A stretch of DNA of 64,000 nucleotides from Ignatzschineria rhizosphaerae (GTDB lineage: Bacteria; Pseudomonadota; Gammaproteobacteria; Cardiobacteriales; Wohlfahrtiimonadaceae), in contig NZ_CP093379.1 in NCBI RefSeq assembly GCF_022655595.1, positions 1,608,501-1,672,500 of the forward strand, written 5' to 3'. Under the pieces are notes generated by a model. The model was not told where the DNA came from, ran no database searches, and saw only the letters and a list, made by a program, of their open reading frames with translations. Position 1 is the stretch's first letter; every line of letters begins with the position of its first letter. This document shows, in pieces, positions 51,716-62,172 of the stretch. A program made the translations under genes and the position numbers.

Positions 51716-52936
51716 ATGACTCTGTTAGTACAAAAATATGGCGGTAGTTCTGTTGCAAATATTGAACGTATTCAGAATGTGGCACGTCGTATTCAAAAAT
51801 ATCACGAAAAAGGAAATAAAATGGTGGTGGTTCTCTCTGCAATGTCAGGAGAAACCGATCGCCTCATACAGCTTGCACATGGATTGACCAAACGCCCTAA
51901 CCCAAGAGAAATGGATGCTTTAGTATCAACTGGCGAGCAGGTCAGTATATCTCTTTTATGTATTGCACTCGAAGCAATGGGCATTAAAGCAAAATCATAT
52001 AATGGTGACCAAGCTCGAATCTTAACAGACCAAGTTCATACCAAAGCCCGAATTAAAAACATTGATACCTCTGCAATGGAAGCTGATTTAAACAATGGTT
52101 ATGTTGTTGTCGTCGCAGGATTCCAAGGTGTTACAGAAGATGGATCTGTCACAACGCTTGGTAGAGGTGGATCAGATACAACAGCCGTTGCACTTGCCGC
52201 TCGTTTAAAAGCCGCAGAATGCCAAATCTTTACAGATGTCGATGGCGTTTATACAACGGACCCAAGAATTGAGCCTAAAGCTCGCAAACTTGATAAAATT
52301 GCTTTTGAAGAGATGCTTGAACTTTCAAGCTTAGGTTCAAAAGTATTACAAATTCGCTCAGTAGAGCTTGCCGCAAAGAACAAAGTACCGCTTCGTGTTC
52401 TCTCTTCATTAATTGAAGAAGGCGAAGGAACCCTTATTACTACAGAAAAGGATATTGACATGGAAGCAGCCATTATCTCAGGTGTTGCAACAAGTAAAAA
52501 TGAAGCAAAAATTACCGTGCTTGGTGTTCCCGATCAGCCTGGTATTGCCTTTAATATTCTTGAACAAATTAGTGATGCCAATATTGAAGTAGATATGATT
52601 GTCCAAAACATTTCACAAGATGGGACAACTGATTTTACCTTCACAACTAATGAAACTGATTTTGACCGCGCGTTAGAAATTACAGAAACAACGGCAAAAG
52701 AGATGGGTGCTCGCAAAGTTCTTGGTGATAAAGATATTGTAAAAGTCTCCTTAGTTGGCCTTGGTATGCGCTCACATGCTGGTGTTGCAAGTCTTATGTT
52801 TAAAGCACTCGCAAATGAAAAGATTAATATCAAAATGATTTCAACTTCAGAAATTAAAGTTTCTGTTATCATCGACAGCAAATATCATGAACTTGCGGTT
52901 AGAACACTTCATGATGCATTTAAGCTTGATGAGTAA
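51716..52936 (+). CDS. lysC: Aspartate kinase
   Basis: A 406-residue monofunctional aspartokinase, the first step of Lys/Thr/Met synthesis. The kinase domain opens VQKYGGSSVANIERI and contains TLGRGGSDTTAVALAARL (near 155) and FTDVDGVYTTDPRIEPKARK. Two C-terminal ACT domains follow (KITVLGVPDQPGIAFNILEQ near 265 and VSLVGLGMRSHAGVASLMFK near 345), the site of feedback by lysine and/or threonine. AGGAT precedes the ATG. The gap upstream is too short for a lysine riboswitch. The gene-family name lysC/ask is not resolved further. Confidence 0.95.
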   Translation: MTLLVQKYGGSSVANIERIQNVARRIQKYHEKGNKMVVVLSAMSGETDRLIQLAHGLTKRPNPREMDALVSTGEQVSISLLCIALEAMGIKAKSYNGDQARILTDQVHTKARIKNIDTSAMEADLNNGYVVVVAGFQGVTEDGSVTTLGRGGSDTTAVALAARLKAAECQIFTDVDGVYTTDPRIEPKARKLDKIAFEEMLELSSLGSKVLQIRSVELAAKNKVPLRVLSSLIEEGEGTLITTEKDIDMEAAIISGVATSKNEAKITVLGVPDQPGIAFNILEQISDANIEVDMIVQNISQDGTTDFTFTTNETDFDRALEITETTAKEMGARKVLGDKDIVKVSLVGLGMRSHAGVASLMFKALANEKINIKMISTSEIKVSVIIDSKYHELAVRTLHDAFKLDE

Positions 52937-53002
52937 TCATCGTTATATCTTTTTTTGACGTTTACGATTACCATTTAAGTCAATATTTATAAAAAAGGAT
53001 TT

Positions 53003-53027
53003 CGCCGTTAACTTTCACTTAACGGCG
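53003..53027 (+). promoter_or_regulatory. Hairpin between Shine-Dalgarno and start codon of tamA
   Basis: CGCCGTTAA-N7-TTAACGGCG lies between AAGGA (52995-52999) and the tamA ATG (53035). No other ribosome binding site is near the ATG. Folding the hairpin would bring AAGGA to about 10 unpaired bases from the ATG. It could also act as the lysC terminator (tail CTATTTT). Confidence 0.55.
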
Positions 53028-53034
53028 CTATTTT

Positions 53035-54819
53035 ATGAAAAAGATAAAGTTACTCTCGCCACTTCTTCTCATTACGCTCTTCTTTTTAAATCTCAGTTTT
53101 GCGGAGAAGAAGATGGAGGTAAAAATTGAAGGAATCTCCCATAAAAAAGCACTTGAAAATGCTCAAAATGCGGCAGAGATTTATGCACTTAATGGTAAAA
53201 CAGCGCCCCCTGAGCTACGCATCCAATGGCTATATGAAGAAGGGGTTAAGCAAATTAGTAACTCACTTCAACCCTATGGCTTTTACCGCGCGAAGATCAA
53301 GGGTGATCTCATCTTCGGCCAAGAAACGATCTCTGTAACATACAGAGTCGACCCCGGTCCACAAATCCCCATTGGCCAGATTATTCTTGGCGTTACGGAC
53401 CTTGAATCTGTTAAAGAGAGAAATACCAAAGAAGCTCCAGATGAGTACAAGGCTTTCACTAAAATCATCAATAGTAGTAAGCTAAAAGTCGGGGCACCAC
53501 TGAATCATACGCAATATGAATCAACGAAAAGCAAGCTCTCACAAAAGGCTTCAGAACTGGGTTATTTTGATGCTTTTTATCCTTATCATGAGTTAGTCGT
53601 GAATCTCAATAAGTATGAAGCTGATATCGACTTACAGATGACTCTCGGTGATCGCTATCGTTTTGGTACTTCTACTTTTCATCAAGAATATTTTTCTGAT
53701 GAGTTTCTCAATCGCTTTTTGCATAATATGCGTCTCAATAATGATTATAGCGATGAAAAACTAGTTCAACTTCAATCCACATTTAATGAAACAAACTATT
53801 TTGAGGATGTCGTGATTATGCCTCAAAAAAATATGGAAACGAAAGAAGTTCCTCTTGATATCTATCTTCGCCCAAGAAAACAGCGCACTTTAACATTTGG
53901 GGTTGGATACTCTTCTGACATCGGTCCTAAAGTGATGGGAGGACTTAACTGGCATTACTTTAATCCTTATGGTCACAAACTTTCTACAAGCTTCCTCTTT
54001 GGTCAGAAAAAACGCGATGCCACCATCAATTATCAAATCCCAGGCTCAGATCCAACCCAAGATGCGTACAACATCTTCTTTAATTATGATTTTGAAAATA
54101 CCTCAACAAAAGATTACACCACCTATTTAGTCGGGGCATCTAAAGAGAGAACCCGAGATCAATACAAATATGGCTACTCCCTACACTACCAATATGATCG
54201 CTTTAGAGACGTTTATGGCAGTAAGCAAAATAGTAAATTATTAGTGCCGACATTTTATGGGGAGTGGAAATCTGCAAAAACAATTCCCTTTAATCAATTT
54301 GGCTTTAAAGTGGAAGGAAAAATTCGCGGTGCGATGAGCTCTGTTGGTTCAGATATCTCCTTTCTACAAGCAAGTATCGGCGCTCATACCTTTATTCCGC
54401 TTGGGGAGAATAATCGGCTCTTAATCAGAGGCATGATTGGCAATACCACCATTAAATCTGAAGATCTTAATAAACTTCCACCAAGCTTACGTTTCTATAC
54501 AGGCGGCGATAATACGGTGCGTGGCTATAAATATGATGGCATTGGTGAAAGAGGCTATAACGGCGAAATCTATGGAGGAAAAAAGCTTGCTGTTGCCAGT
54601 ATTGAATACGAACACAAAATATCCCCAAGCTTTGCAATCGCGACCTTTGTTGATGCTGGAGATGCGTATAATAGTAAAATCGATTTAAAATATGGCGCAG
54701 GAGCAGGAATTCGCTGGTACTCTCAAATAGGCGCCGTCAAACTCGATCTTGCACATGGCTTTGACAAAGATTTTGGCGATACCGTCCGCTTACATCTTAA
54801 TATTGGCTTAGAGTTATAA
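53035..54819 (+). CDS. tamA: TamA-like outer-membrane assembly factor (Omp85 family)
   Basis: A 594-residue protein with signal peptide (cleavage after SFA, residue 23), three POTRA-type periplasmic domains (about 25-285, with LQPYGFYRAKI and VDPGPQIPIGQI) and a C-terminal 16-strand barrel with the Omp85 motif SLRFYTGGDNTVRGYKYDGI (near 485-505). It ends in an outer-membrane-type strand VRLHLNIGLEL. TamA works with inner-membrane TamB in outer-membrane protein or lipid transport; tamB is not adjacent here, unlike in enterics. Translation may depend on the upstream hairpin. Confidence 0.92.
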   Translation: MKKIKLLSPLLLITLFFLNLSFAEKKMEVKIEGISHKKALENAQNAAEIYALNGKTAPPELRIQWLYEEGVKQISNSLQPYGFYRAKIKGDLIFGQETISVTYRVDPGPQIPIGQIILGVTDLESVKERNTKEAPDEYKAFTKIINSSKLKVGAPLNHTQYESTKSKLSQKASELGYFDAFYPYHELVVNLNKYEADIDLQMTLGDRYRFGTSTFHQEYFSDEFLNRFLHNMRLNNDYSDEKLVQLQSTFNETNYFEDVVIMPQKNMETKEVPLDIYLRPRKQRTLTFGVGYSSDIGPKVMGGLNWHYFNPYGHKLSTSFLFGQKKRDATINYQIPGSDPTQDAYNIFFNYDFENTSTKDYTTYLVGASKERTRDQYKYGYSLHYQYDRFRDVYGSKQNSKLLVPTFYGEWKSAKTIPFNQFGFKVEGKIRGAMSSVGSDISFLQASIGAHTFIPLGENNRLLIRGMIGNTTIKSEDLNKLPPSLRFYTGGDNTVRGYKYDGIGERGYNGEIYGGKKLAVASIEYEHKISPSFAIATFVDAGDAYNSKIDLKYGAGAGIRWYSQIGAVKLDLAHGFDKDFGDTVRLHLNIGLEL

Positions 54820-54858
54820 ATCTCTACAATAGACAATAACTTTACTACCCAAAAAATT

Positions 54859-54908
54859 CAGAAAAGCATTGCCTGATACAGACCCTCTTCAGACAATGCT
54901 TTTCTATT
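54859..54908 (+). terminator. Rho-independent terminator of tamA
   Basis: GAAAAGCATTG / CAATGCTTTTC perfect 11-bp outer stem, with additional CTGA/TCAG pairing inside, then TTTTCTATT. Confidence 0.85.
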
Positions 54909-54960
54909 ATGATCTTTATCAAAAGAGATCTAATAACATTATCACTCTGGAGTTTTATCG

Positions 54961-56298
54961 ATGTTGCCAAATTGGTATTTTGAAATTTTTAATCGTTATA
55001 AAGAACAGCTACAGCGCAAAAATGCGCTCTACTTAGCGCTTAGCGCCGGAGTTGACTCTAATACCTTATTACATTGGTTATCGATATTTAAAGATGAACT
55101 CCCCCCGATCTACACCATTCATGTCAACCACAACTGGCATGGTGATTACTCTCATCTTTGGGCCAATTTTGCTAAAAAAAGAGCTGAATATTATGGCTTT
55201 ACTCACTTTCACTATGAAGTCTATTTTAAAGATCATGATCCAAAAGGGTTAGAAGCTGCCGGCAGAGAGGCTCGCTACTTAAAGTTTGGAGAGACGATGC
55301 AAGAAAACTCCCTACTTTGTGTAGGACATCATCGCTCAGATCAAGCTGAAACACTAATGCAACGCTTACTTCGTAGCTCAGGTGTTCGGGGACTTGGCGC
55401 AATGCGAGATTTTAATAAAGTAGAATTTGGTCCTCATACAATTGAACTTTTTCGTCCTTTTCTCTCCATCTCTAAAAAATCACTTTACGAAACTGCCACA
55501 AAATTATCACTACCATGGTTAGAAGATTATACCAACCATGAAGCGGATGATATGGAGCGCAATATTATCCGTAACAACCTCTTTAAAACAATGGAAGATG
55601 AATTTCCAAAATATGAAGCAGCGTTTTATCAAGTCACACAATTCATGCAAGAAGCTGATGATTTACTGCAAGATATTGCCGCGGAAGATTTAACTAAAAT
55701 TGGCGCTCAAAACCCTTTTTCCCCAAAAAACTCTACACTATTAATTAACCTTCCGGCATTACAAAAGCTCTCATATTTACGGCAGAAAAATGCTCTTCAA
55801 GCTTGGATTCGTCCCCATAATCTTATTTTTACCCAAAAACAGCTCTCAGAATTTTTCCGTGTTTTTGTAGAACAAGTGCCGACTCATCAAAGCTTTTTTA
55901 AATTAGAAAACTTTGGAATCTTCTATTTTCAAGATCATCTGTATCTACGCCCTTTAGTGGAAGATTCAATCACGCCAACATTACAATTTACCAAAGCAAC
56001 TAATGCGCCCTCTCAAGCTTTCTGGGACCAAAAAAACTTAGCACTTATAAAGCGAGAAGGTGGCGAGCGCTTTCATCCTATTAATCGAGATAAAAGCCAA
56101 TTATTACGAAAACTCTTACAAGAGCAGAATTTACCTCAGTGGGAACGTGATAACTGCTGGCTCTTAATAGATTTAGATACTAAAGAGATTCTTTGGATTA
56201 ATCATCTTGGCTTTTCTAAATTACTAATGCCTTATATAAAAGAAGAAGGAGTCACTCCTTCTCTTGCACTTTTCATAACCGATGTGCCGGCAATCTAA
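54961..56298 (+). CDS. tilS: tRNA(Ile)-lysidine synthetase TilS
   Basis: A 445-residue PP-loop enzyme that converts C34 of tRNA-Ile(CAU) to lysidine so that it reads AUA. The PP-loop is LALSAGVDSNTLLH (residue 27-40); most family members have SGGxDS, so Gly to Ala is notable. HVNHNWH, GHHRSDQAETLMQRLLRSSG and the C-terminal TilS domain with GGERFHPINRDKSQLLRKLL are family-typical. GGAG precedes the ATG. The last 11-12 residues (SLALFITDVPAI) are encoded by a half-copy of the dispersed repeat, which also supplies the stop. Confidence 0.93.
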   Translation: MLPNWYFEIFNRYKEQLQRKNALYLALSAGVDSNTLLHWLSIFKDELPPIYTIHVNHNWHGDYSHLWANFAKKRAEYYGFTHFHYEVYFKDHDPKGLEAAGREARYLKFGETMQENSLLCVGHHRSDQAETLMQRLLRSSGVRGLGAMRDFNKVEFGPHTIELFRPFLSISKKSLYETATKLSLPWLEDYTNHEADDMERNIIRNNLFKTMEDEFPKYEAAFYQVTQFMQEADDLLQDIAAEDLTKIGAQNPFSPKNSTLLINLPALQKLSYLRQKNALQAWIRPHNLIFTQKQLSEFFRVFVEQVPTHQSFFKLENFGIFYFQDHLYLRPLVEDSITPTLQFTKATNAPSQAFWDQKNLALIKREGGERFHPINRDKSQLLRKLLQEQNLPQWERDNCWLLIDLDTKEILWINHLGFSKLLMPYIKEEGVTPSLALFITDVPAI

Positions 56299-56327
56299 TG
56301 GAGTCATTTTAAACCGATTTTGCCATA
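56258..56327 (-). repeat. Half-copy of the dispersed repeat overlapping the tilS end (copy L)
   Basis: CTTGCACTTTTCATAACCG, then ATGTGCCGGCAATCTAATGG and TTTAAACCGATTTTGCCATA match the right half of copies E and F. The first 41 bases are tilS coding sequence. Confidence 0.8.
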
Positions 56328-56329
56328 AA

Positions 56330-56363
56330 ATAAAAAAGCGACCTTCAAAGATCGCTTTTTTTA
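56330..56363. terminator. Bidirectional rho-independent terminator
   Basis: AAAAAGCGA / TCGCTTTTT stem with A- and T-runs, between convergent tilS and the metQ-like gene. Confidence 0.8.
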
Positions 56364-56392
56364 TGCCTATTAACGCCGCACTCTACACAAAC

Positions 56393-57208
56393 CTACTCTA
56401 ATAATGCGGGTGGTAAAATCCAATAATTATTTTGATTATGCGCCTTCATATACGCTTTAAATTCAGGAGAGTTATAAGCTTTGATAATCGCTTTGGCCCA
56501 ATCACTCTCTTGGTCTTTTCCTTTTATGACGACTTGCAAGTAAAGATCATCTAACAATGATTCTTGCGCTAATACATTACTAGGATCAAGTTTCCCTAAC
56601 CAGACAATACTCCCCGGAATTACCGCAAAATCAGCATCATCTAAAATTCTAGGAATTAAACTTGAATCCACCTCTTTAATATTTAACTGATAAGGATTAC
56701 CGGCAATATCATTTTTTGAAGCTTGCATTAGATTGATCCCAGGTTTTAACGAGATCCAACCAACCTTTGCTAATAATCCATAAGCTCTTGCTGCATTAGA
56801 GGCATCTTGTGGGATTAAAATCGTCATATTTTCGGCAACATCTGTTAAAGATTGATGCCTATTTGAAAAGATTCCCGCCGGTACTGTTGGAATCTTTTGA
56901 ATGGCAACAAGATCTGTTCCACGCTGCTCATTAAATACTTTCATAAATCCAGCGTGCTGGGAAACAACAGCATCCACCGAATTTTCTGTCATCGCAATAT
57001 TCGCCTCTAACAAGGCAGAAAAATTGATATGCTTAATCGTATATCCCTCTTTCTCTAAAATCGGCACAATCGCGGCATCAAATAGCTCATCATAAGGTCC
57101 AGGTGAAACCCCCATCGTAATAACCTTACTATCTTGCTCTTTAGAGCAGCCCACCAATAATGATAACCCCGTTATCATCACCGCTAACATCAATCCCCAT
57201 CGCTTCAT
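56393..57208 (-). CDS. MetQ/NlpA-family substrate-binding lipoprotein
   Basis: A 271-residue lipoprotein (lipobox LLVGC, cysteine at residue 21). The mature protein has the NlpA-family layout: ITMGVSPGPYDELFDAAIVP, SALLEANIAMTENSVDAVVS, then TILIPQDASNAARAYGLLA and ADFAVIPGSI. It would bind methionine or another amino acid on the periplasmic face for an ABC importer. No metN/metI genes are adjacent, so the transporter partner is elsewhere. AGAGG precedes the ATG. The name metQ is not certain because NlpA paralogues differ in ligand. Confidence 0.88.
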   Translation of the reverse strand: MKRWGLMLAVMITGLSLLVGCSKEQDSKVITMGVSPGPYDELFDAAIVPILEKEGYTIKHINFSALLEANIAMTENSVDAVVSQHAGFMKVFNEQRGTDLVAIQKIPTVPAGIFSNRHQSLTDVAENMTILIPQDASNAARAYGLLAKVGWISLKPGINLMQASKNDIAGNPYQLNIKEVDSSLIPRILDDADFAVIPGSIVWLGKLDPSNVLAQESLLDDLYLQVVIKGKDQESDWAKAIIKAYNSPEFKAYMKAHNQNNYWILPPALLE

Positions 57209-57520
57209 ACTTACCTCTTATTTTAGTGATTCATTAAGCAACCCAACAAAAACATACTAAACATATATATAATAAACACAATATAAATAAGAGTATAACG
57301 CAAACTATTGCACAAATACAAACTCGCATTATAAAAAGAATTCATCAATGGCGAATAAAACAAAATAACATTAAAAATCAATAAGAAAAGAACCATTTAC
57401 CCAGTAACTATTGACAAGTACGCTATGATATTAAGATAGGGATATACTCCTTTAATACTTCATTTAAAGAGCCCCATTCCGAATACCGATCCATAGATCA
57501 AACCACCCACGAGGAAATTC

Positions 57521-58633
<1,113 letters not shown>

Positions 58634-58722
58634 GCGTTTTAAAATCGAAAAAATCACGAAAACGTGCTACTATTCATACTATTTAATTCACTCTTATATA
58701 CCAAATAAAGGCAATTAGGATT

Positions 58723-60369
58723 ATGTCTGAAAATATTGTTCGCACCAACTTTATTCGTCAAATTATCGATAAAGATTTAGAGAGCGGAAAATACCAGAGT
58801 CCCTCTGATATTCACACGCGCTTTCCACCGGAACCGAATGGTTACCTTCACATCGGGCATGCGAAATCTATCTGCCTTAACTTTGGTATTGCAAAAGATT
58901 ACGGCGGTCGCTGTAATCTTCGCTTTGACGATACCAATCCCACAAAAGAAGAGATCGAATATGTTGAAGCGATTAAGGCTGACGTTGAATGGTTAGGCTT
59001 TAAATGGGATGACCTATTCTATGCTTCAGATTATTTTGAAAAATTCTATGAAGCTGCTATTCACTTTATCAAAAAAGGCATTGCCTACGTTGATGATAGT
59101 AGCGCTGAAGAGATCCGTGAAATGCGTGGGACATTAACAGCGCCAGGCGTTGAATCTCCTTATCGCAATCGTACTGTTGAAGAGAATCTTGACCTTTTTA
59201 CTCGCATGCGTGCCGGCGAATTTAAAGATGGTGAAAAAGTTCTTCGTGCAAAAATCGATATGAGTTCACCTAATATGAATATGCGTGATCCAGCGCTCTA
59301 TCGTATTCGTCATGAATCTCACCACCAAACAGGGGATGCTTGGTGCATCTATCCGATGTATGACTTTGCTCATGCTTTAAGTGATGCCATTGAAGGGATC
59401 ACTCACTCAATCTGTACTCTTGAGTTTGAAGACCATCGCCCGCTTTATGATTGGTGTGTTGAAAATGCAGAAATGCCGCACGCTCCACATCAATATGAGT
59501 TTTCACGCCTTAATATTGAATATAACGTGATGTCCAAACGCCTTTTAACGCAACTTGTTTCATCAGGTTTTGTCGATGGCTGGAATGACCCACGTATGCC
59601 AACCATTTCTGGTCTTCGTCGCCGAGGATGTCCTCCTGAAGCATTACGCCTTTTCTGTGAAAGAATTGGGGTGACAAAATCAGAAAATATGATTGAGCTC
59701 CAACAACTTAGCCAATCGATGCGTGATGTGCTTAACGAAAAAGCAGATCGCCGCATGGCTGTCTTAGAGCCACTAAAAGTGACTTTAACAAATCTTAATC
59801 ATGATGAAATGCTCACCATTGCAAATCATCCACAAGATGAGACGCGCGGCACTCGTGAAATAAATTTTAGCAATACACTCTATATTGATAAAGCTGATTT
59901 CCAAGAAGAAGCGAATAAAAAATATAAACGTTTAGTACTCGATAACTATGTTCGTCTACGTGGGGCTTATATCATTAAAGCCACAGATGTTGTAAAAGAT
60001 GAAAATGGCGATATTATTGAAGTCATTGCTGAGATTGTCCCAGGATCCCTTGGTAAAAATGTTGAAGGCGTTAAAGCACGTGGCGTTATTCAATGGGTAT
60101 CTGCAAAAGATGCCGTGGATATTACCGTACATAACTATGACGTTCTTTTCACGGAAAAAAATCCGCAAGGAATGCCGGGTGAACTGACTGATTATCTCAA
60201 TAAAGATTCTCTTCACATCACTGTAGGTAAAGGCGAACCTGCTCTTTTAGATGCGCCTATCGAAGAAGCCTATCAATTTGAGCGAATTGGTTACTATGCC
60301 CGTGACTCTAAATCTGACAAACTGGTATTCAACCGAGTTGTTGAGCTAAAAGATAGCTTCGGAGAATAG
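58723..60369 (+). CDS. glnS: Glutaminyl-tRNA synthetase
   Basis: A 548-residue class I synthetase charging tRNA-Gln. The HIGH motif is in [20 protein letters not shown] (residues about 30-49), KMSKS-type [10 protein letters not shown] near 270, and the GlnRS-specific [10 protein letters not shown] and [15 protein letters not shown]-like segment ([20 protein letters not shown]), followed by the C-terminal anticodon-binding barrels. AGGA precedes the ATG. The amino-acid permease genes start three bases after its stop, so they are probably cotranscribed. Confidence 0.97.
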   Translation: MSENIVRTNFIRQIIDKDLESGKYQSPSDIHTRFPPEPNGYLHIGHAKSICLNFGIAKDYGGRCNLRFDDTNPTKEEIEYVEAIKADVEWLGFKWDDLFYASDYFEKFYEAAIHFIKKGIAYVDDSSAEEIREMRGTLTAPGVESPYRNRTVEENLDLFTRMRAGEFKDGEKVLRAKIDMSSPNMNMRDPALYRIRHESHHQTGDAWCIYPMYDFAHALSDAIEGITHSICTLEFEDHRPLYDWCVENAEMPHAPHQYEFSRLNIEYNVMSKRLLTQLVSSGFVDGWNDPRMPTISGLRRRGCPPEALRLFCERIGVTKSENMIELQQLSQSMRDVLNEKADRRMAVLEPLKVTLTNLNHDEMLTIANHPQDETRGTREINFSNTLYIDKADFQEEANKKYKRLVLDNYVRLRGAYIIKATDVVKDENGDIIEVIAEIVPGSLGKNVEGVKARGVIQWVSAKDAVDITVHNYDVLFTEKNPQGMPGELTDYLNKDSLHITVGKGEPALLDAPIEEAYQFERIGYYARDSKSDKLVFNRVVELKDSFGE

Positions 60370-60372
60370 AGT

Positions 60373-61068
60373 TTGAGTGAGATAATTCAATATGGCCCCT
60401 CACTCCTTGAGGGGTTTTTCATTACTATTACCTTAGGTGTTCTATCCTTCTTTATTGCCGCAGGATTAGGATTTGGATCAGCGCTCTTATCATTTAGCAA
60501 ACATCGCTCATTACGCTTTGTTTCTAAAATCTACACCACGATTATTCGTGGAATCCCTGATATCGTTTTAATCTTCCTGCTCTTTTTTGGCTTACAAGAA
60601 CTCCTAAACACCATTACAGAATCTATTGGGCTTGGCACCATTTTATTAAATCCCTTTATTTCTGGAATTATTACGATTGGGCTAATCTTTGGCGCTTTTA
60701 TTTCAGAGACCTTTCGTGGTGCATTAATGGCAGTTCCTAAAGGACAATTTGAGTCTTGTATCGCGCTTGGCATGTCAAAGGCATACTTTTATCGCCGAAT
60801 TATCTTCCCGCAAGCGATGCGCTTTGCCTTACCTGGCCTTAGCAATAACTGGTTAGTCATGCTCAAAACAACAGCTTTAGTCTCTCTTATTGGGCTCCAT
60901 GATCTTGTATTTATCGCTAATAATGCCGGTAAAGCCACAAGGCTCTCCTTTGATTTTTATCTAGTAACAGCGCTTGGCTTTCTACTTTTAACAAGCGTTT
61001 CTATCTTAATCATCAAATATCTAGAGCACCACTATAGTACGGGCTATAAAGATGAGGTGTCATTATGA
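60373..61068 (+). CDS. Polar amino acid ABC transporter permease (HisQ type)
   Basis: A 231-residue permease with about five helices and the EAA loop SETFRGALMAVPKGQFESCI, ALGMSKAYFYRRII (near residue 115-150), closest in pattern to HisQ/ArtQ-type permeases for basic amino acids. The start is TTG at 60373, nine bases after GGAG that overlaps the glnS end. Its stop overlaps the start of the next permease by ATGA. No binding-protein or ATPase gene is adjacent. Confidence 0.9.
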   Translation: MSEIIQYGPSLLEGFFITITLGVLSFFIAAGLGFGSALLSFSKHRSLRFVSKIYTTIIRGIPDIVLIFLLFFGLQELLNTITESIGLGTILLNPFISGIITIGLIFGAFISETFRGALMAVPKGQFESCIALGMSKAYFYRRIIFPQAMRFALPGLSNNWLVMLKTTALVSLIGLHDLVFIANNAGKATRLSFDFYLVTALGFLLLTSVSILIIKYLEHHYSTGYKDEVSL

Positions 61069-61787
61069 TTGAATCATTTTATTACACCTTATTAGATCTA
61101 TTTCCAAGTGATTATTTACCAGATGATTTTTTACCAGCCGTTTGGTTAACCATTAAACTTACGGCAATTGCTTCTATTGCTGGACTCGTTCTTGCTATCC
61201 CTCTATCTATTTTTGCGCTTTCCAAAAAAGCGATTATTCGCCTTCCGATTGATGCATTTAGCTATTTCTTTAGAGGGACACCGCTACTAGTTCAGATTTA
61301 CCTTATCTACTTTGGATTAGGGCAATTTGAAGCCATTAGAAATAGTGGCTGGCTTTGGGATAACATCCTTACAGATGCTTATAAGTGTGTTTTAATCGCA
61401 TTTACGCTAAATACCTGCGCTTATACCATTGAGATATTCAAAGGGGCACTAAAGCATACTCCTAAAGGTGAAATTGAGGCAGGAATTGCATTTGGAATGA
61501 GTAAATTTACGCTCTTTAGACGCGTTATTTTTCCATCAGGATTTAGACGCGCACTGCCAGCTTACAGTAATGAAGTTATTTTTATGCTTCATGGAACAGC
61601 GCAAGCATCCGTCCTAACGCTTGTTGATATTCTAGGTTGGGCAAGAAAAGTCTATAGTATTACCTACTCACCATTTATTCCTTTCTTAATTGCAGCACTT
61701 GTCTATCTTGTCTTAACTTTCTGCTTAGTTGCAATATTTCGTTACTGCGAAAGACGCTGGTTATCACATTTACAGCCCACCTATTAA
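61065..61787 (+). CDS. Polar amino acid ABC transporter permease (HisM type)
   Basis: A 240-residue permease with about five helices and the EAA loop EIFKGALKHTPKGEIEAGIA, FGMSKFTLFRRVIF. SYFFRGTPLLVQIYLIYFGL near residue 65 is typical of HisM/ArtM. It forms a heterodimer with the preceding HisQ-type subunit in the inner membrane. The four-base start/stop overlap shows translational coupling. Substrate probably His, Arg, Lys or ornithine (inference). Followed by a strong terminator. Confidence 0.9.
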   Translation: MIESFYYTLLDLFPSDYLPDDFLPAVWLTIKLTAIASIAGLVLAIPLSIFALSKKAIIRLPIDAFSYFFRGTPLLVQIYLIYFGLGQFEAIRNSGWLWDNILTDAYKCVLIAFTLNTCAYTIEIFKGALKHTPKGEIEAGIAFGMSKFTLFRRVIFPSGFRRALPAYSNEVIFMLHGTAQASVLTLVDILGWARKVYSITYSPFIPFLIAALVYLVLTFCLVAIFRYCERRWLSHLQPTY

Positions 61788-61811
61788 GCGCAATTAAAAA
61801 AATTAAACTAT

Positions 61812-61847
61812 TAAAAAAGCATCAGTTTGAACTGATGCTTTTTCTTT
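61812..61847 (+). terminator. Rho-independent terminator of the glnS-permease unit
   Basis: AAAAAGCATCAGTTT / AACTGATGCTTTTT near-perfect stem with a T-run, 25 bases after the hisM-type stop. Confidence 0.9.
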
Positions 61848-61858
61848 GTTAGACATTT

Positions 61859-61955
61859 TATAGTTGATTCGATTTAAGAAACACTATTTTTAACCGTATT
61901 AAGGGTACAAATTATGTATCAAATTAGCTTGCATGTTTTTGAAAATTACGTGCCA
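61859..61955 (-). repeat. Truncated dispersed repeat (copy M)
   Basis: Begins TATAGTTGATTCGATTTAAG and runs into ATCAAATTAGCTTGCATG, matching the right end of copy A in reverse, then decays after about 61940 (TTACGTGCCAGCAG may be a trace of the long module). It lies in the 385-base gap between the permease and dnaG genes; 61956-62172 shows nothing further I can name. Confidence 0.65.
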
Positions 61956-62172
61956 GCAGTTTTAAGCTTTTTTGATTCGTATCGGAATTTAATGCGTAAT
62001 AGCTATATTTAACTCACTAAAAGCAAAGTCTTAATGAAAAACTCTCAAAAAAAATAAAGAGTTATAAACATATTTGGTTTGAAAAACATATTGGGTTTGA
62101 AATCTCAATAAGGACACATCCTATAAATACCCCCTATTTTGATCTGCAATAGTCAGTTTTCAATATCCGAAT

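Noticed and set aside
57400-57520. Zur box upstream of the znuA-like gene
   Set aside because: The region is AT-rich, but no palindrome close to the known Zur pattern is visible.
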